A stretch of DNA of 64,000 bases from Planctomycetota bacterium (GTDB taxonomy: Bacteria > Planctomycetota > UBA1135 > UBA2386). The DNA is taken from positions 25,945 to 89,944 of the forward strand of contig JALORC010000009.1 of the NCBI GenBank assembly GCA_025459175.1. Reading direction: 5' to 3'. A model generated the notes under the pieces. That model made no database searches, was not told the DNA's origin, and worked only from the letters and a program-made list of their open reading frames with translations. Below are positions 54,120 through 63,108 of this stretch, one piece after another; position 1 is the stretch's first letter, and every line of letters starts with the position of its first letter. Both the position numbers and the translations under genes were made by a program.

Positions 54120-55712
54120 TCAATCGGGATCGGGCAGCGGCTTCGGCAGTGGTTTCGGCAGCGGCTTCGGCTTGACCGCCGCCTTGGCGGCGACGGCGGG
54201 CTTCGGCGGTGCGGCCGGCGGCGTGATGTCCGCCTGCTGGTTGTAGAGCGAACGCAGCCGTTCGCTGACCCAGGTCAGCCCGGCGAGGATGTCGGCGGCG
54301 ACCTTGTCGCGGGTCGTGCTGCGCACGCGCGGCGTCTGGGCCTTCTGCAGGGCCTCGACCACGGCGTTCTCGCCGAACACCGCCAGCTCGCTGCCGCTCG
54401 CGTCGTCGAGCAGCGCCGCGACGCTGGCCCGCAGATCGGCGTGCGTGCGCACCTTCGGGTGGAACACGCCCGCGTCGAACAGCTGCATCATGTCGAGGTG
54501 CGACTGACTGGTGATCGCGCGCACCGCGGCCTTGGCCCCCGGCAGGTCCTCGAGCAGGCCGTGCAGCTCGTCGAGGGTCTCGTCGTTCCAGACCACCAGT
54601 GTGCCGCCGACCTCGAGGTGTTTGGCCAGGCTGGTCACGAACGGCGTGCGCGGGTCGGTGCGTTCGACGTGGGCGAAGCTCGCGGTCTCGAGGCGCCCGT
54701 CGGCGTGCACGGTGTGCGCCGACCACGCATACGGCATCTGCCGCCACGGCCGCTGGCCGTCGAAGCGCGGCAGCGCCTCGGTGACCGCAGCGATGGCCAG
54801 GAAGTGCAGCGGCTTGCTGCACTGCCGCAGCTCGTCGCGCACGAACGGCTCGACCAGCAACTTGTTCTCCTGCAGGCACGCCAGCGTGCGTCGCTGACGG
54901 AAGGTCAGACCGGCGCGGTCCTGGGCCAGCGCGGTCAGCTCCTCGATGCCTTCCTTGTGCAGCTCGATCTCCTGCGGCCGCGTCAGTTCGGGCAGCTCGC
55001 GCAGCGGCAGCTTCGGCCCTTCGGCGCTGCAGCGGGCCAGGTACGGGCACGGGAACGGATTGGTGCAGAACGTGCCCATCGGCAGGTGCAGCACCGCGTC
55101 GTCGGCGAGGCTGTTGCGGAACTGCAGCAGCCGGCGCTTCACCTGCTCCATGTGCCGCTGCACCTTGGCGGTGACGTCGGCGCTGCGCAGCAGCTGCATC
55201 GGCGGGTAGTCGGCGCCTTCCTTGTGCACGTACTTCGGATTGATCGTCAGCAGGAACGCGGTGCGCAGCTTGTGGCCGCTCTGCTCGACGACGTGGGCCT
55301 GCAGCGCCAGGTCGATCACGTAGCGGGGGTTGGCCTTGGTGCCCGACTTGATCTCGAACAGATCGAAGGCGCCGTCCTTGTGCACCACCAGGATGTCGCA
55401 GCGCGCCTCGACACCTTCGGCGACGAAGGTCGCGCCGAACAGCACCGGGATGCCGGCGGCGATGCGTTCCTTGGTCTCCGCCGCGGCCGCCGCCGCGTCC
55501 GTCGCTTCGATCGTCACCCCTTTCGGGAACGCGGAGCGCGCCAGCGTGCGCAGCTGGTCCCCGGCCGCCGACATCACCTGTCGGATCGCCGAGGGGGCGA
55601 CCTGGGCCGGTTCGTGGTAGTCGAGCCACAGGCGCTTCTGACACTGCTGGCCGGCCTCGAACAGATGCTTGTCCAGGTTGCGCGGCGCTTTCGACGGGGA
55701 TTTCTTCTTCAA
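54120..55712 (-). CDS. DUF2779-type protein with Cas4-like Fe-S nuclease domain
   Basis: A 530-aa protein. The N-terminal 230 residues have the Cas4/AddB layout: C24 (CQKRLWL), a PD-(D/E)XK core with D106 and E120-x-K122 (FDLFEIKSGTK), and three cysteines C216, C222, C228 that with C24 could hold a 4Fe-4S cluster. The second half contains LVVWNDETLDELHGLLEDL and AVFGENAVVEALQKA, consistent with the DUF2779 RNase-H-like domain. The last 40 residues are lysine/proline repeats (KPLPKPLPKPLPDPD) encoded by 12-base imperfect repeats. The role of the family is unknown; DNA repair or recombination is plausible. Not near any CRISPR array. Confidence 0.82.
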   Translation of the reverse strand: MKKKSPSKAPRNLDKHLFEAGQQCQKRLWLDYHEPAQVAPSAIRQVMSAAGDQLRTLARSAFPKGVTIEATDAAAAAAETKERIAAGIPVLFGATFVAEGVEARCDILVVHKDGAFDLFEIKSGTKANPRYVIDLALQAHVVEQSGHKLRTAFLLTINPKYVHKEGADYPPMQLLRSADVTAKVQRHMEQVKRRLLQFRNSLADDAVLHLPMGTFCTNPFPCPYLARCSAEGPKLPLRELPELTRPQEIELHKEGIEELTALAQDRAGLTFRQRRTLACLQENKLLVEPFVRDELRQCSKPLHFLAIAAVTEALPRFDGQRPWRQMPYAWSAHTVHADGRLETASFAHVERTDPRTPFVTSLAKHLEVGGTLVVWNDETLDELHGLLEDLPGAKAAVRAITSQSHLDMMQLFDAGVFHPKVRTHADLRASVAALLDDASGSELAVFGENAVVEALQKAQTPRVRSTTRDKVAADILAGLTWVSERLRSLYNQQADITPPAAPPKPAVAAKAAVKPKPLPKPLPKPLPDPD

Positions 55713-55800
55713 GGCAGCTCGGTGGGTGCGGACGCGGTCGGCAGGTCGAGAGAAAGACCGGGTCCACCGCGCTGGCAGTGTAGCGGCAGCGCCGGGCCGC

Positions 55801-56523
55801 TCAACGACGACCGCGCGTGTGCTTGTAGAGGCCGAACAGGACCAGGCTGACGATGGCGCCCGTGATCAGCGGGGTCCACAGCCGGTCCTGCAGCCCTTTG
55901 GCCTTGCGGCTCGGTCGGGCGAAGGTCAGGGTGTCGAGATAGCGCCGGAACCGCGGTTGCCAGGCGGCAAACGCGTCCGGCGGGCACTGGAACGACAGCG
56001 TGATCTGCTGGCCGCCGGCCGGTGAGTGCACGTCGAGGCAGGTGCTCGCCGGCCGGGGTGGTGGTGGGGTGCAGTGGCGGATCGCCACCACGGCCTCGAC
56101 CTGCTGCGAGCCCACCGGGCGCCGGTCGATCTCGGTCAGCTCGTGTCGTTCGCCGCTGGCCGCGCCCTTCTCGCGCCAGCTCGTGCGCAGCACTTCGGCG
56201 TAGTCGTCGGCGAGGTGCCACTCGGAATCCTGCTCGACCACGTAGAGCCAGGGGCCGCGGAAGTCGCCGGCCAGCCAGGCATCGACCGGCCCCACGGCAT
56301 AGAACGCCCGCGGCTGGGCCAGCGTCAGCGCCGCCGGGGCGGCCGGGTTCTCGCCGAGGCGCCGCGCCTCGTTCGGGCTCAGCTGGCGCCAGCCGGCCGG
56401 CAGCTGCAGCTGGAACGACTCGCCCTGGTTGCGGAACGTATGCAGCACCTCTTCCTGGGCGGTCGCCGGCACCAGGGCGCAGGTGGTGGTCAGCAGGGCT
56501 GTGGCGAAGGGGCGAACCGGCAT
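55801..56523 (-). CDS. Exported membrane-anchored hypothetical protein
   Basis: A 240-aa protein with a signal peptide (MPVRPFATALLTTTCALVPA) and a C-terminal membrane helix (TPLITGAIVSLVLFGLYKHT) followed by a basic tail. The periplasmic part contains FQLQLPAGWRQLSPNEARRL and RYLDTLTFA, a pattern like DUF1795/PsbP-like domains. It begins 16 bases after the stop of the histidine kinase gene on the same strand, so the two are probably co-expressed, and the protein could provide sensory input. Function unknown. Confidence 0.75.
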   Translation of the reverse strand: MPVRPFATALLTTTCALVPATAQEEVLHTFRNQGESFQLQLPAGWRQLSPNEARRLGENPAAPAALTLAQPRAFYAVGPVDAWLAGDFRGPWLYVVEQDSEWHLADDYAEVLRTSWREKGAASGERHELTEIDRRPVGSQQVEAVVAIRHCTPPPPRPASTCLDVHSPAGGQQITLSFQCPPDAFAAWQPRFRRYLDTLTFARPSRKAKGLQDRLWTPLITGAIVSLVLFGLYKHTRGRR

Positions 56524-56539
56524 CGCCGCATCATCGAGG

Positions 56540-57451
56540 TCATGCCGGCCCGACTGCAATGCTCGGCTGCCGGGATGCCGTCGGCGACGTCGCCGCCAGC
56601 GGTGACGTACCGGGCGTCGCTCCGGCCAGCGGCAGCGTGAACCAGAACTCGGAGCCACGCGGCTGCCGCGGGCGGTAACCGATGTCACCACCGAGGTGCT
56701 TGACCAGGCCGCGCGTGATGTAGAGCCCGAGCCCGGTGCCGGGGCCGGACTGGTCGCCGCGGCCGTAGGCCGTGAACAGGCGGTCGCGCAGCGTGGCCGG
56801 CACGCCAGCACCTTCGTCGTGGACCGAGAATCGCACCATGCCGCCGGCGACGGTGGTCTCGATCCGGATCGGTTGTCCGGGCGCCGAGAACTTCACCGCG
56901 TTGCCGACCAGGTTGAACAGCACCTGCAGGAACCGCCGCGCGTCGGTCTGCACGAACAGGTCGTGCGGAACGGTCGGGAAGTGCAGCGCGATGCCGCGCC
57001 GTTCGGCCTGCAGACCGAGCATCGCCGCCGCGTCGGCGAGCAGCATCGTCACCGGGAACGGCGCGGTGTCGATCCGCAACCGCCCGGCGTCGAGGGCGGC
57101 GCGGTCGAGCACGTCGTTGACCAGGAACGCGAGGTGGCGCGCGGCCAGATCCGCCTCGGCGAGGAACTCCGCCGTCTCCTCGGGAGTGCGCGTGTGCCCG
57201 CCGCGCACGAGCTCGAGCGCGGTCATCACCGATGCCAACGGCGTGCGCAGTTCGTGCGCGGTATGGCTCAGTTGCTCGTCGCGACGCCGCAGCGCGCGGC
57301 GCTGGGCATGGAGTGCATGGACGGCGGCCAGCATCACCATGATGGCGATGGCCGCGGCGATGCCCTGCGCGGCGTCACCCGCGCTTGCCATCACCAGAGT
57401 TGTCAGTGCGATCGCCGTGGCGATGCGTTGCATGTCGATCCTGCCGATCAT
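56540..57451 (-). CDS. Sensor histidine kinase
   Basis: A 303-aa two-component kinase. Two hydrophobic segments occur near the N-terminus (ATAIALTTLVMASAG and IAAAIAIMVMLAAVHAL) with almost no periplasmic loop. The H box is SHTAHELRTPLASV (H66), the N box NLVGNAVKFS, G1 VHDEGAGVP and G2 GPGTGLGLYITRGL. No separate sensor domain or adjacent response regulator is seen, so it is an orphan. It may act with the downstream exported protein. Confidence 0.9.
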   Translation of the reverse strand: MIGRIDMQRIATAIALTTLVMASAGDAAQGIAAAIAIMVMLAAVHALHAQRRALRRRDEQLSHTAHELRTPLASVMTALELVRGGHTRTPEETAEFLAEADLAARHLAFLVNDVLDRAALDAGRLRIDTAPFPVTMLLADAAAMLGLQAERRGIALHFPTVPHDLFVQTDARRFLQVLFNLVGNAVKFSAPGQPIRIETTVAGGMVRFSVHDEGAGVPATLRDRLFTAYGRGDQSGPGTGLGLYITRGLVKHLGGDIGYRPRQPRGSEFWFTLPLAGATPGTSPLAATSPTASRQPSIAVGPA

Positions 57452-57586
57452 CCTCTCCTCCCCTTGCCGCGACAGGTATCGACCGGGGCCGAGCGTTCGT
57501 GAGCAACGTGGATCGAGGACGTCCCGGAATGGGAGTGGTGCAGGGCCGGCCGCAGCGGCGCTTGCGAACGCGTTCTCCGCGGTCCG

Positions 57587-58348
57587 TCAAGCCGGGCGTT
57601 CCGTGACCGACAGGAGCCCATGGCGGCGCCAGCCGACCGTCAACAGCCACGTGTGTGCGTCGGTGACCGGTCGCACGATGGCTTCGAGGCCGCGCACGAC
57701 GATCGTCTCGCGAAAGCCGTCGAACCAGGGTGCCGAGGTGTAGGTATCGATCGCTTGCGGCACCACCACCATGCGGCCCTCGGCCGCGTGGTGGTGCGCA
57801 TTGCCCAGCACGTAGCGCAACGCGTTCCGCACCTCGCGCGGGGAACGCAGGATGTGGTCGTGGTACCGATCGGCGAACACCCGGCCGCGGCGTTGCCACA
57901 GCCGGTTGAGCGTGCGGGCGATCCGCACCAGCAGCCCCTGCACGCCGCGCGACAGCGTGCTGCGGCCGATGGCCTCGACGACGAAGTGCAGGTGGTCGTT
58001 CAGCACCGCGTAGTGGATCAGCCGGAAGCCGTTGCGGTCGCAGCCGGCGGCGAAGGCCGTGCGCAGCGCTCGGTAGGCATCGCGGCGGCGCAACGGTGGC
58101 AGATGCTCGCGGAGCTTCACGGTCACGTGCACCGGGAAACGGGCGGCGAGAGCCTGGCGGGTGTCATGCGGCATCCCGGCGCGAACGCCGTTCGGCTTGC
58201 GACCGGCACCGGGGCGCCGGCCGCCGTGGGTGGCGCGGAATGGCAGCAGTGGGGCGCTCGCGCCATTGGCTTGCTTGCTCCGCTGTTCCTTCTTGGTTCG
58301 CTGCGTCTTCACCACGGTCGCCATTTTGATTCCGCAATGATATGCCAT
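57587..58348 (-). CDS. REP-associated-type tyrosine transposase, copy 2
   Basis: A 253-aa paralog of the 19118-19897 gene. The HUH motif is HYAVLNDHLHFVVE, the likely catalytic tyrosine is in NALRYVLGN, and the N-terminal motif THGGRRPGAGRKP matches copy 1. It is clearly diverged from copy 1, so this is not recent transposition. The start at 58348 or the internal ATG at 58324 (MATVV) is possible. No terminal repeats or target duplications are seen. The AT-rich start region contrasts with the surrounding GC-rich DNA, which may indicate acquisition. Confidence 0.85.
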   Translation of the reverse strand: MAYHCGIKMATVVKTQRTKKEQRSKQANGASAPLLPFRATHGGRRPGAGRKPNGVRAGMPHDTRQALAARFPVHVTVKLREHLPPLRRRDAYRALRTAFAAGCDRNGFRLIHYAVLNDHLHFVVEAIGRSTLSRGVQGLLVRIARTLNRLWQRRGRVFADRYHDHILRSPREVRNALRYVLGNAHHHAAEGRMVVVPQAIDTYTSAPWFDGFRETIVVRGLEAIVRPVTDAHTWLLTVGWRRHGLLSVTERPA

Positions 58349-58547
58349 CGGGTCACCCGACGCAAGGTGCGGTCAGGGACCTGCATCGGCGGGCGCCACC
58401 GCCTCGGTGCTCGGGTGCTGAGGCAGAGCAAGTGACCTGCGGCCGAGGCTGCTACCGACAGTCCCTGGGTCTCGGCGACGAGCGAGAGCAGGGCCGAGGC
58501 GCGGTCGATGCCACGCCGGCGGATCTACCGTCGCCGCGCGCCCGGAC

Positions 58548-58553
58548 TACAGT
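58548..58553 (+). promoter_or_regulatory. Possible -10 of leaderless propeller gene
   Basis: TACAGT lies six bases before the ATG at 58560 with no Shine-Dalgarno between them, the spacing expected if the transcript starts at the AUG. Confidence 0.3.
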
Positions 58554-58559
58554 GTCGCC

Positions 58560-60383
58560 ATGGTGTCTGCCTGTCGATCGTTGCCGTCGCTGGCTCTGGC
58601 CGTGCTGTGGTTGTCGGCGATCGTGACCGCGCAGGCACCGGCCGCGATCGAGCTGCGCGAGGTGGCGCGCACCACGGCGTTCGGTGGCACCGTCGCGCGG
58701 ATCGTGGTGGCAGCCGACGAGACGCGGTTCCTCGGCGTCGGCGAGTTCGGCGACATCCTGTGGTGGGATCTCGGCAGGCGCGAGCTGTTGCGGCGCTTCG
58801 AGCCGGTCGCCCGCTACATCACGGCGGTGGCCATCCATCCGAGTGGGGCCTGGGCCGCCGTGGCGGCGTCGGCAGGCGACGAAGGTCCGCATCCGCTGTT
58901 CGCGTTCGATCTGGCGAACGGCGACGTGCGGCAGATCCTCACTGGCCGGGTCGGTCATCTCGCGTTCTCGACCAGCGGCGAAGCGCTCGGAGTGCTGGAG
59001 ATGCGGTTGTCCGACGGTCACTACCAGCAGCGCGTGGCCACCTACGTCAATGCGACGCTGCGCGACGGCGACGCGGTTCCGCCGCGCAGCCGAACCGAAT
59101 GGGAGCGTTGGGCCAACCTGCGAGTGCACTTCCCCGGCCAGGGTGGGGATGCGCTCGGGGTACCGTTCGGGCCCCGCAACGGCGAGTTCGGCGCGCCATG
59201 TGTGTCGCACCGCGGTGTCGCGCGCGGCGAGTGCAAGGCGGCGCTGTTGCGGCGGCTGGCCCCGGAGCCGGCGTCCTGGTCGTTGGCCCCGCACCTCGAC
59301 ACGCGGCTCGAACGCGCGGCGATCACCGACGCCGGCACGATGCTCGCCGCCGATCTCCAGGGTCAGTTGTTCGTGCAGGGCTCGGCGGCAGCCGACTTCG
59401 CCTTGCGCAGCAGTCACCGCGGCGAGACCCACGCGCTCACGTTCTCGCCCGACGGCAGGTTCCTCGCGGTGCAAGGGCTCGGCGCGGTGCGCTTCGTCGA
59501 CCTTGGTGGCACGGAAGTCAGACTGCTGGAAGGTACTCATCTGGTCCAGCCGGGAGCGGACGGTGCCGACTTCTGGATCCTCGGGCGCAAGGAGCTGTGC
59601 CTGTGGAATGCCTCGACCGGGCGAGAACTCGGCGAACGGCGGCGATGGCAATCGCCGGCGCTGCCGCTGTTGCGCACCAACGAGCGGTCGCCGTTCCGGG
59701 TGCGTCCGTTCCATGCGCGCGGCCTGGCCCTTCGCGGCGAGTCGCTCTACGGACCGTGCAGCGAGTGGACGTTGCACTCGTTCTTGGTCGTCGACGGGCA
59801 GCCGTGGGTCAGTGGCTCGGCAGGTGGTGGTGGCGATGCACGGCCGATGCGCCTGGTTGCGGGCCAGCAGTTCGAAGCGTTGTCGACGCGGGGCGATGGA
59901 GGCGAGCCGGTGTCGTTCCTGTCGGCGCCGGAGGGCAAGGTGCTGTTCGCCACCGGTACCGATGTCATGCGGGAAGTAATGGGCGAGCCGAGCTGTGCCG
60001 TGGAAGCCCAGGATCGCGAGGGCCGTTCGGTGGCGTTATGGCGTTGCCATTCGGCTCCGGTGTGGTTGGCGCTCGCCGGCGACGTCGTGTTGGTCGGCAC
60101 GATCGATGGCACCGTGCATCGCTTGCGTGGCAGCGACCTCGGCGCGATCGACGCGCAGACGTTCACACCACCGCTGCTGCAGCTTGCGGCGTTCGATCGC
60201 GACGACCTGCTGGCGACGAACGGTCCGTCGCTGCAGTTGCTCGACGCCACCAGCCTGGAGGTCGTGCAGACCCTGCCGCTGCCGGCCGGTTTCGACGGCA
60301 TCGACGTGTTCGCGCTGGCGCCGGACCGCCGGCACGTCGCGCTCGCACGCGGCAGCGACGTCCGCATCCTCGCCATCGAGTAG
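58560..60383 (+). CDS. Exported WD40-like beta-propeller protein
   Basis: A 607-aa exported protein with signal peptide (SLALAVLWLSAIVTAQAPAA). The body shows WD40-like blades: GEFGDILWWDLGRRELLRRF, ITAVAIHPSGAWAAVAAS, HALTFSPDGRFLAVQGLG, WILGRKELCLWNASTGREL, LVGTIDGTVHRLRGSDL, VFALAPDRRHVALARGSDVR. It would fold as one or two propellers and act in protein binding outside the cytoplasm. No enzymatic motif. Convergent with the M48 protease, with a 7-base gap. Confidence 0.85.
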   Translation: MVSACRSLPSLALAVLWLSAIVTAQAPAAIELREVARTTAFGGTVARIVVAADETRFLGVGEFGDILWWDLGRRELLRRFEPVARYITAVAIHPSGAWAAVAASAGDEGPHPLFAFDLANGDVRQILTGRVGHLAFSTSGEALGVLEMRLSDGHYQQRVATYVNATLRDGDAVPPRSRTEWERWANLRVHFPGQGGDALGVPFGPRNGEFGAPCVSHRGVARGECKAALLRRLAPEPASWSLAPHLDTRLERAAITDAGTMLAADLQGQLFVQGSAAADFALRSSHRGETHALTFSPDGRFLAVQGLGAVRFVDLGGTEVRLLEGTHLVQPGADGADFWILGRKELCLWNASTGRELGERRRWQSPALPLLRTNERSPFRVRPFHARGLALRGESLYGPCSEWTLHSFLVVDGQPWVSGSAGGGGDARPMRLVAGQQFEALSTRGDGGEPVSFLSAPEGKVLFATGTDVMREVMGEPSCAVEAQDREGRSVALWRCHSAPVWLALAGDVVLVGTIDGTVHRLRGSDLGAIDAQTFTPPLLQLAAFDRDDLLATNGPSLQLLDATSLEVVQTLPLPAGFDGIDVFALAPDRRHVALARGSDVRILAIE

Positions 60384-60390
60384 CGGCAAC

Positions 60391-62337
60391 TCAGCCGGCG
60401 ACCGGCGCCGCCCCGACCAGCGGCACCGGGCAGTCCCACAGCGCGGCCAGCGCGCGCAGCAGATCCGCCTCGTCGGGATGCAGCACGCCATCGGCGCCCG
60501 CGGCTTCGGCGCAGGCGCCGACCAGATTGCGCAGGCCGAGCGGCGACACCTCGGCGAGTGCATCGACCGCGTGTTCGAGCGCCGTGCCGCTGCACACCGA
60601 CGCCGGCAGCAGGCTGCCACCGCCGCGCAGCGACAGCTCGCGGTGGCCGCGTTCGAACGCGCGCTGCGCCTTCTGCGCGTCACCATCGGCACCGGCGTGG
60701 GCGAGCGCCGACAGCACGATGGTGGCCGCCGGCCCGTGATCGACGAGCGCCTCCGGCCGGCCCGACGGCCGCCGCGGCAGCTCGTCGGCGAGGCGGATGT
60801 GGCGCTCGAGGCTGCGCAGCAGCGCGAACTCGAACGGCGACAGCGCGCCGTCGGCCATCGCCAGCGTGCGCGCGCGTTCGCGCAGCTCGCGGCGCCCGGT
60901 GGCGTCGAGCTGCCGCAGCGCCGGGATCGCCAGCTCGAACAGCGGCAGGCGCAGCGTGCGATCGACGCGCGCGATCGCCTGGAAGTCGAGTCGGATCTCG
61001 GGCACCAGCGTCGCCGGCTCGCCCGGCAGCAGCCGCAGCTGGGCTTCGCGCCGCGCTGGTTCGCGGTCGAGCAACAGCGCCAGCACCAGCGCCGGGGCGC
61101 GGCTCGCGTCGTGGGCCGCGGCGGCGAGATCCATCGGCAGCTGCGACAGCAGCGCGCGCGCTGCGTCGACGTCGCGCGGCTGCGGGTCGCCGATCGCCTG
61201 CACCAGGTCGCGGCTGCGCACGCCGCTGTCCTTGCTGCGAGGCGTCGGGCCACCGACCACCGCGGTGCCGGCCGCACCACCACCGATGCCGGCCGCCCCG
61301 GGCGGCAGCGGCGTGGCCGCCACGGCCGCGGCCATCGAACCGGCGTTCGCCAGCCGCTGCGTGAAGCCCGGCAGGATGCGATCGATGCGCTGGTCGAGCG
61401 GTGGGTGGGTCGCCAGCACGCCGCCGGCGAAGCGCTTGAGCCCGTCGGCAAACAGCATGTGGCTCGCTTCCTCGACGTGCGGGTCGGCGATCGTCGACGA
61501 CAGTCCGCCGATCTTCGCCAGCGCCATGCCGATGCCGCGCGGATTGCGCGTGTACTGCACCGCGCTCGCGTCGGCCAGGAACTCGCGCTGGCGCGACAGC
61601 GCCGCCTGGATGATGCGGGCGAAGAACACGCCGAGGTAACCGATCACCAGCAGGCCGATGCCGAACAGGATGATCGCGCCGGCGCCGTCCTTCTTGTTGC
61701 CGCTGCTGCGCGGGCTCGCGCGCACGATCACACGGCCGATGGTGGCGATGCAGACGAGGCCGAACAGCACGCCCATCAGCCGGATGTTGAGCCGCATGTC
61801 GCCGTGGAACACGTGGCTGAACTCGTGCGCGATGACGCCCTGCAGTTCGTCGCGATCGAGCGTGTCGAGGCAGCCGCGGGTCACCGCGATCGCGGCGTCG
61901 GCGGGGCTCCAGCCGGCGGCGAACGCGTTGATGCCCGCTTCGCCCTGCAGCACGTAGATCTCGGGCACCGGCACGCCCGACGCGATCGCCATCTCCTCGA
62001 CCAGGTTGCGCAGCATGCGTTCCTGCGGGTCGCGCGGATCGGGGCCGATCGGGGTGCCGCCGAGCTGTTGCGCGACCGCACCGCCGCCGCTGCGCAGCTG
62101 CATGGTCTTCACCAGCATCGCGGCGCCGATGATGCCGAGCGTGACCAGGGCGACGATCGCGAACAGCGGCGGGTCGAACAGGTCGGAGCCGCGGTGGTCG
62201 GTGACCAGCAGCGTCGCGCGGGTGATCACGTAGAGCGCGACGATGATGCCGAACACCGCCAGCACGAACAGCACGATGAGGCGCTTGCTGGTGGCGCGAG
62301 CGCGATCCTGGTGGCCGAAGAAGTCCATGCCGCTCAT
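60391..62337 (-). CDS. M48 membrane metalloprotease with TerB-like C-terminal region
   Basis: A 648-aa HtpX-related zinc protease. Two N-terminal membrane helices precede the catalytic domain with H171-E-x2-H175 (VIAHEFSHVFHGD) and third ligand E252 (REFLADASAV); two more helices lie between them. After about residue 320 a cytoplasmic extension contains two TerB-like helices pairs (AMADGALSPFEFALLRSLER and GADGVLHPDEADLLRALAAL). HtpX degrades misfolded membrane proteins; the TerB-like tail is unusual and may sense envelope stress. Its start is 4 bases after the stop of the methyltransferase gene. Confidence 0.88.
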   Translation of the reverse strand: MSGMDFFGHQDRARATSKRLIVLFVLAVFGIIVALYVITRATLLVTDHRGSDLFDPPLFAIVALVTLGIIGAAMLVKTMQLRSGGGAVAQQLGGTPIGPDPRDPQERMLRNLVEEMAIASGVPVPEIYVLQGEAGINAFAAGWSPADAAIAVTRGCLDTLDRDELQGVIAHEFSHVFHGDMRLNIRLMGVLFGLVCIATIGRVIVRASPRSSGNKKDGAGAIILFGIGLLVIGYLGVFFARIIQAALSRQREFLADASAVQYTRNPRGIGMALAKIGGLSSTIADPHVEEASHMLFADGLKRFAGGVLATHPPLDQRIDRILPGFTQRLANAGSMAAAVAATPLPPGAAGIGGGAAGTAVVGGPTPRSKDSGVRSRDLVQAIGDPQPRDVDAARALLSQLPMDLAAAAHDASRAPALVLALLLDREPARREAQLRLLPGEPATLVPEIRLDFQAIARVDRTLRLPLFELAIPALRQLDATGRRELRERARTLAMADGALSPFEFALLRSLERHIRLADELPRRPSGRPEALVDHGPAATIVLSALAHAGADGDAQKAQRAFERGHRELSLRGGGSLLPASVCSGTALEHAVDALAEVSPLGLRNLVGACAEAAGADGVLHPDEADLLRALAALWDCPVPLVGAAPVAG

Positions 62338-62341
62338 TCCG

Positions 62342-62980
62342 TCATTCTCCTTCGAGTTCGAACAAGGTCACCGCGGCGCACCGGCTGACGAACACGCTGC
62401 CACCCGCGCACTGGAACCGTTCGCGCAACCGTTCGCGGTACCAGCTGCCCGGGCGCAGGTGCACGTTGCCGTCGGTGCGGGTGCGGTCGCAGTTCTGCCG
62501 CCAGTCGAGTTCGGTCAGCGCCTCGAGGTAGAGCGCGCCGTGGCACCAGCGGCCGAGGTTGTCGATGGCCGTGGCCGCCGCGTCGTCGTCGAGATACTGC
62601 AGCACGCCCTGGCAGACGACGAGGTCGAAGCTCGGGCGGCCGCACTGCCGGGTCGGGTCGAAGTCGACGATCGAGCCTTGGATCCACCCGAAGCGTGCGC
62701 ACAAGTGCGCGCTGTATTCGAGACCGTGGTGACGGGCCCGCGGCCACAGCGTGCGCGCGGCGGTGCGCCAGTGGCCGTGGCCGCAGCCGACGTCGAGGAT
62801 CTGCCGGACCGGCACGCCGAGGTAGCGCAGGTAGGCGGCCACGAAGGCGCCCAGCTTCTTGATCGCGGCGAGGTCGCTGACGCGGGAGGCCGGGTCGCCG
62901 TAGAAGCGGCGGTAGTAGTCGGCGTCGAAGCGGTCGCCGGCTGGCGGCTGGTCGGGAATCGGGATGGGGCGCCGTGACAT
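62342..62980 (-). CDS. Class I SAM-dependent methyltransferase
   Basis: A 212-aa methyltransferase. Motif I is QILDVGCGHGHWRTAA, followed by HHGLEYSAHLCARFGWIQGS and FDLVVCQGVLQYLDDDAAA. No substrate can be assigned. The start at 62980 precedes the first conserved helix (FDADYYRRFYGD). It lies 4 bases upstream of the M48 protease gene and is probably co-transcribed with it. Confidence 0.85.
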   Translation of the reverse strand: MSRRPIPIPDQPPAGDRFDADYYRRFYGDPASRVSDLAAIKKLGAFVAAYLRYLGVPVRQILDVGCGHGHWRTAARTLWPRARHHGLEYSAHLCARFGWIQGSIVDFDPTRQCGRPSFDLVVCQGVLQYLDDDAAATAIDNLGRWCHGALYLEALTELDWRQNCDRTRTDGNVHLRPGSWYRERLRERFQCAGGSVFVSRCAAVTLFELEGE

Positions 62981-63108
62981 GCCGACGCGGATCGTTGCGG
63001 GGCGACGGTCGTGGCGCCACCGCTTTGCCGGCCTCGGCATCGATCCTCGGCGCCGCGGCCGCGCGCCGCCCCTTGCCGCGGCAGCGGGGCCGAATACTAC
63101 TTCGCAGT

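Noticed and set aside
54120..54180. 12-base repeats as a possible CRISPR or minisatellite array
   Set aside because: They lie in frame inside the DUF2779 gene and encode the KPLP tail; there are no spacers.
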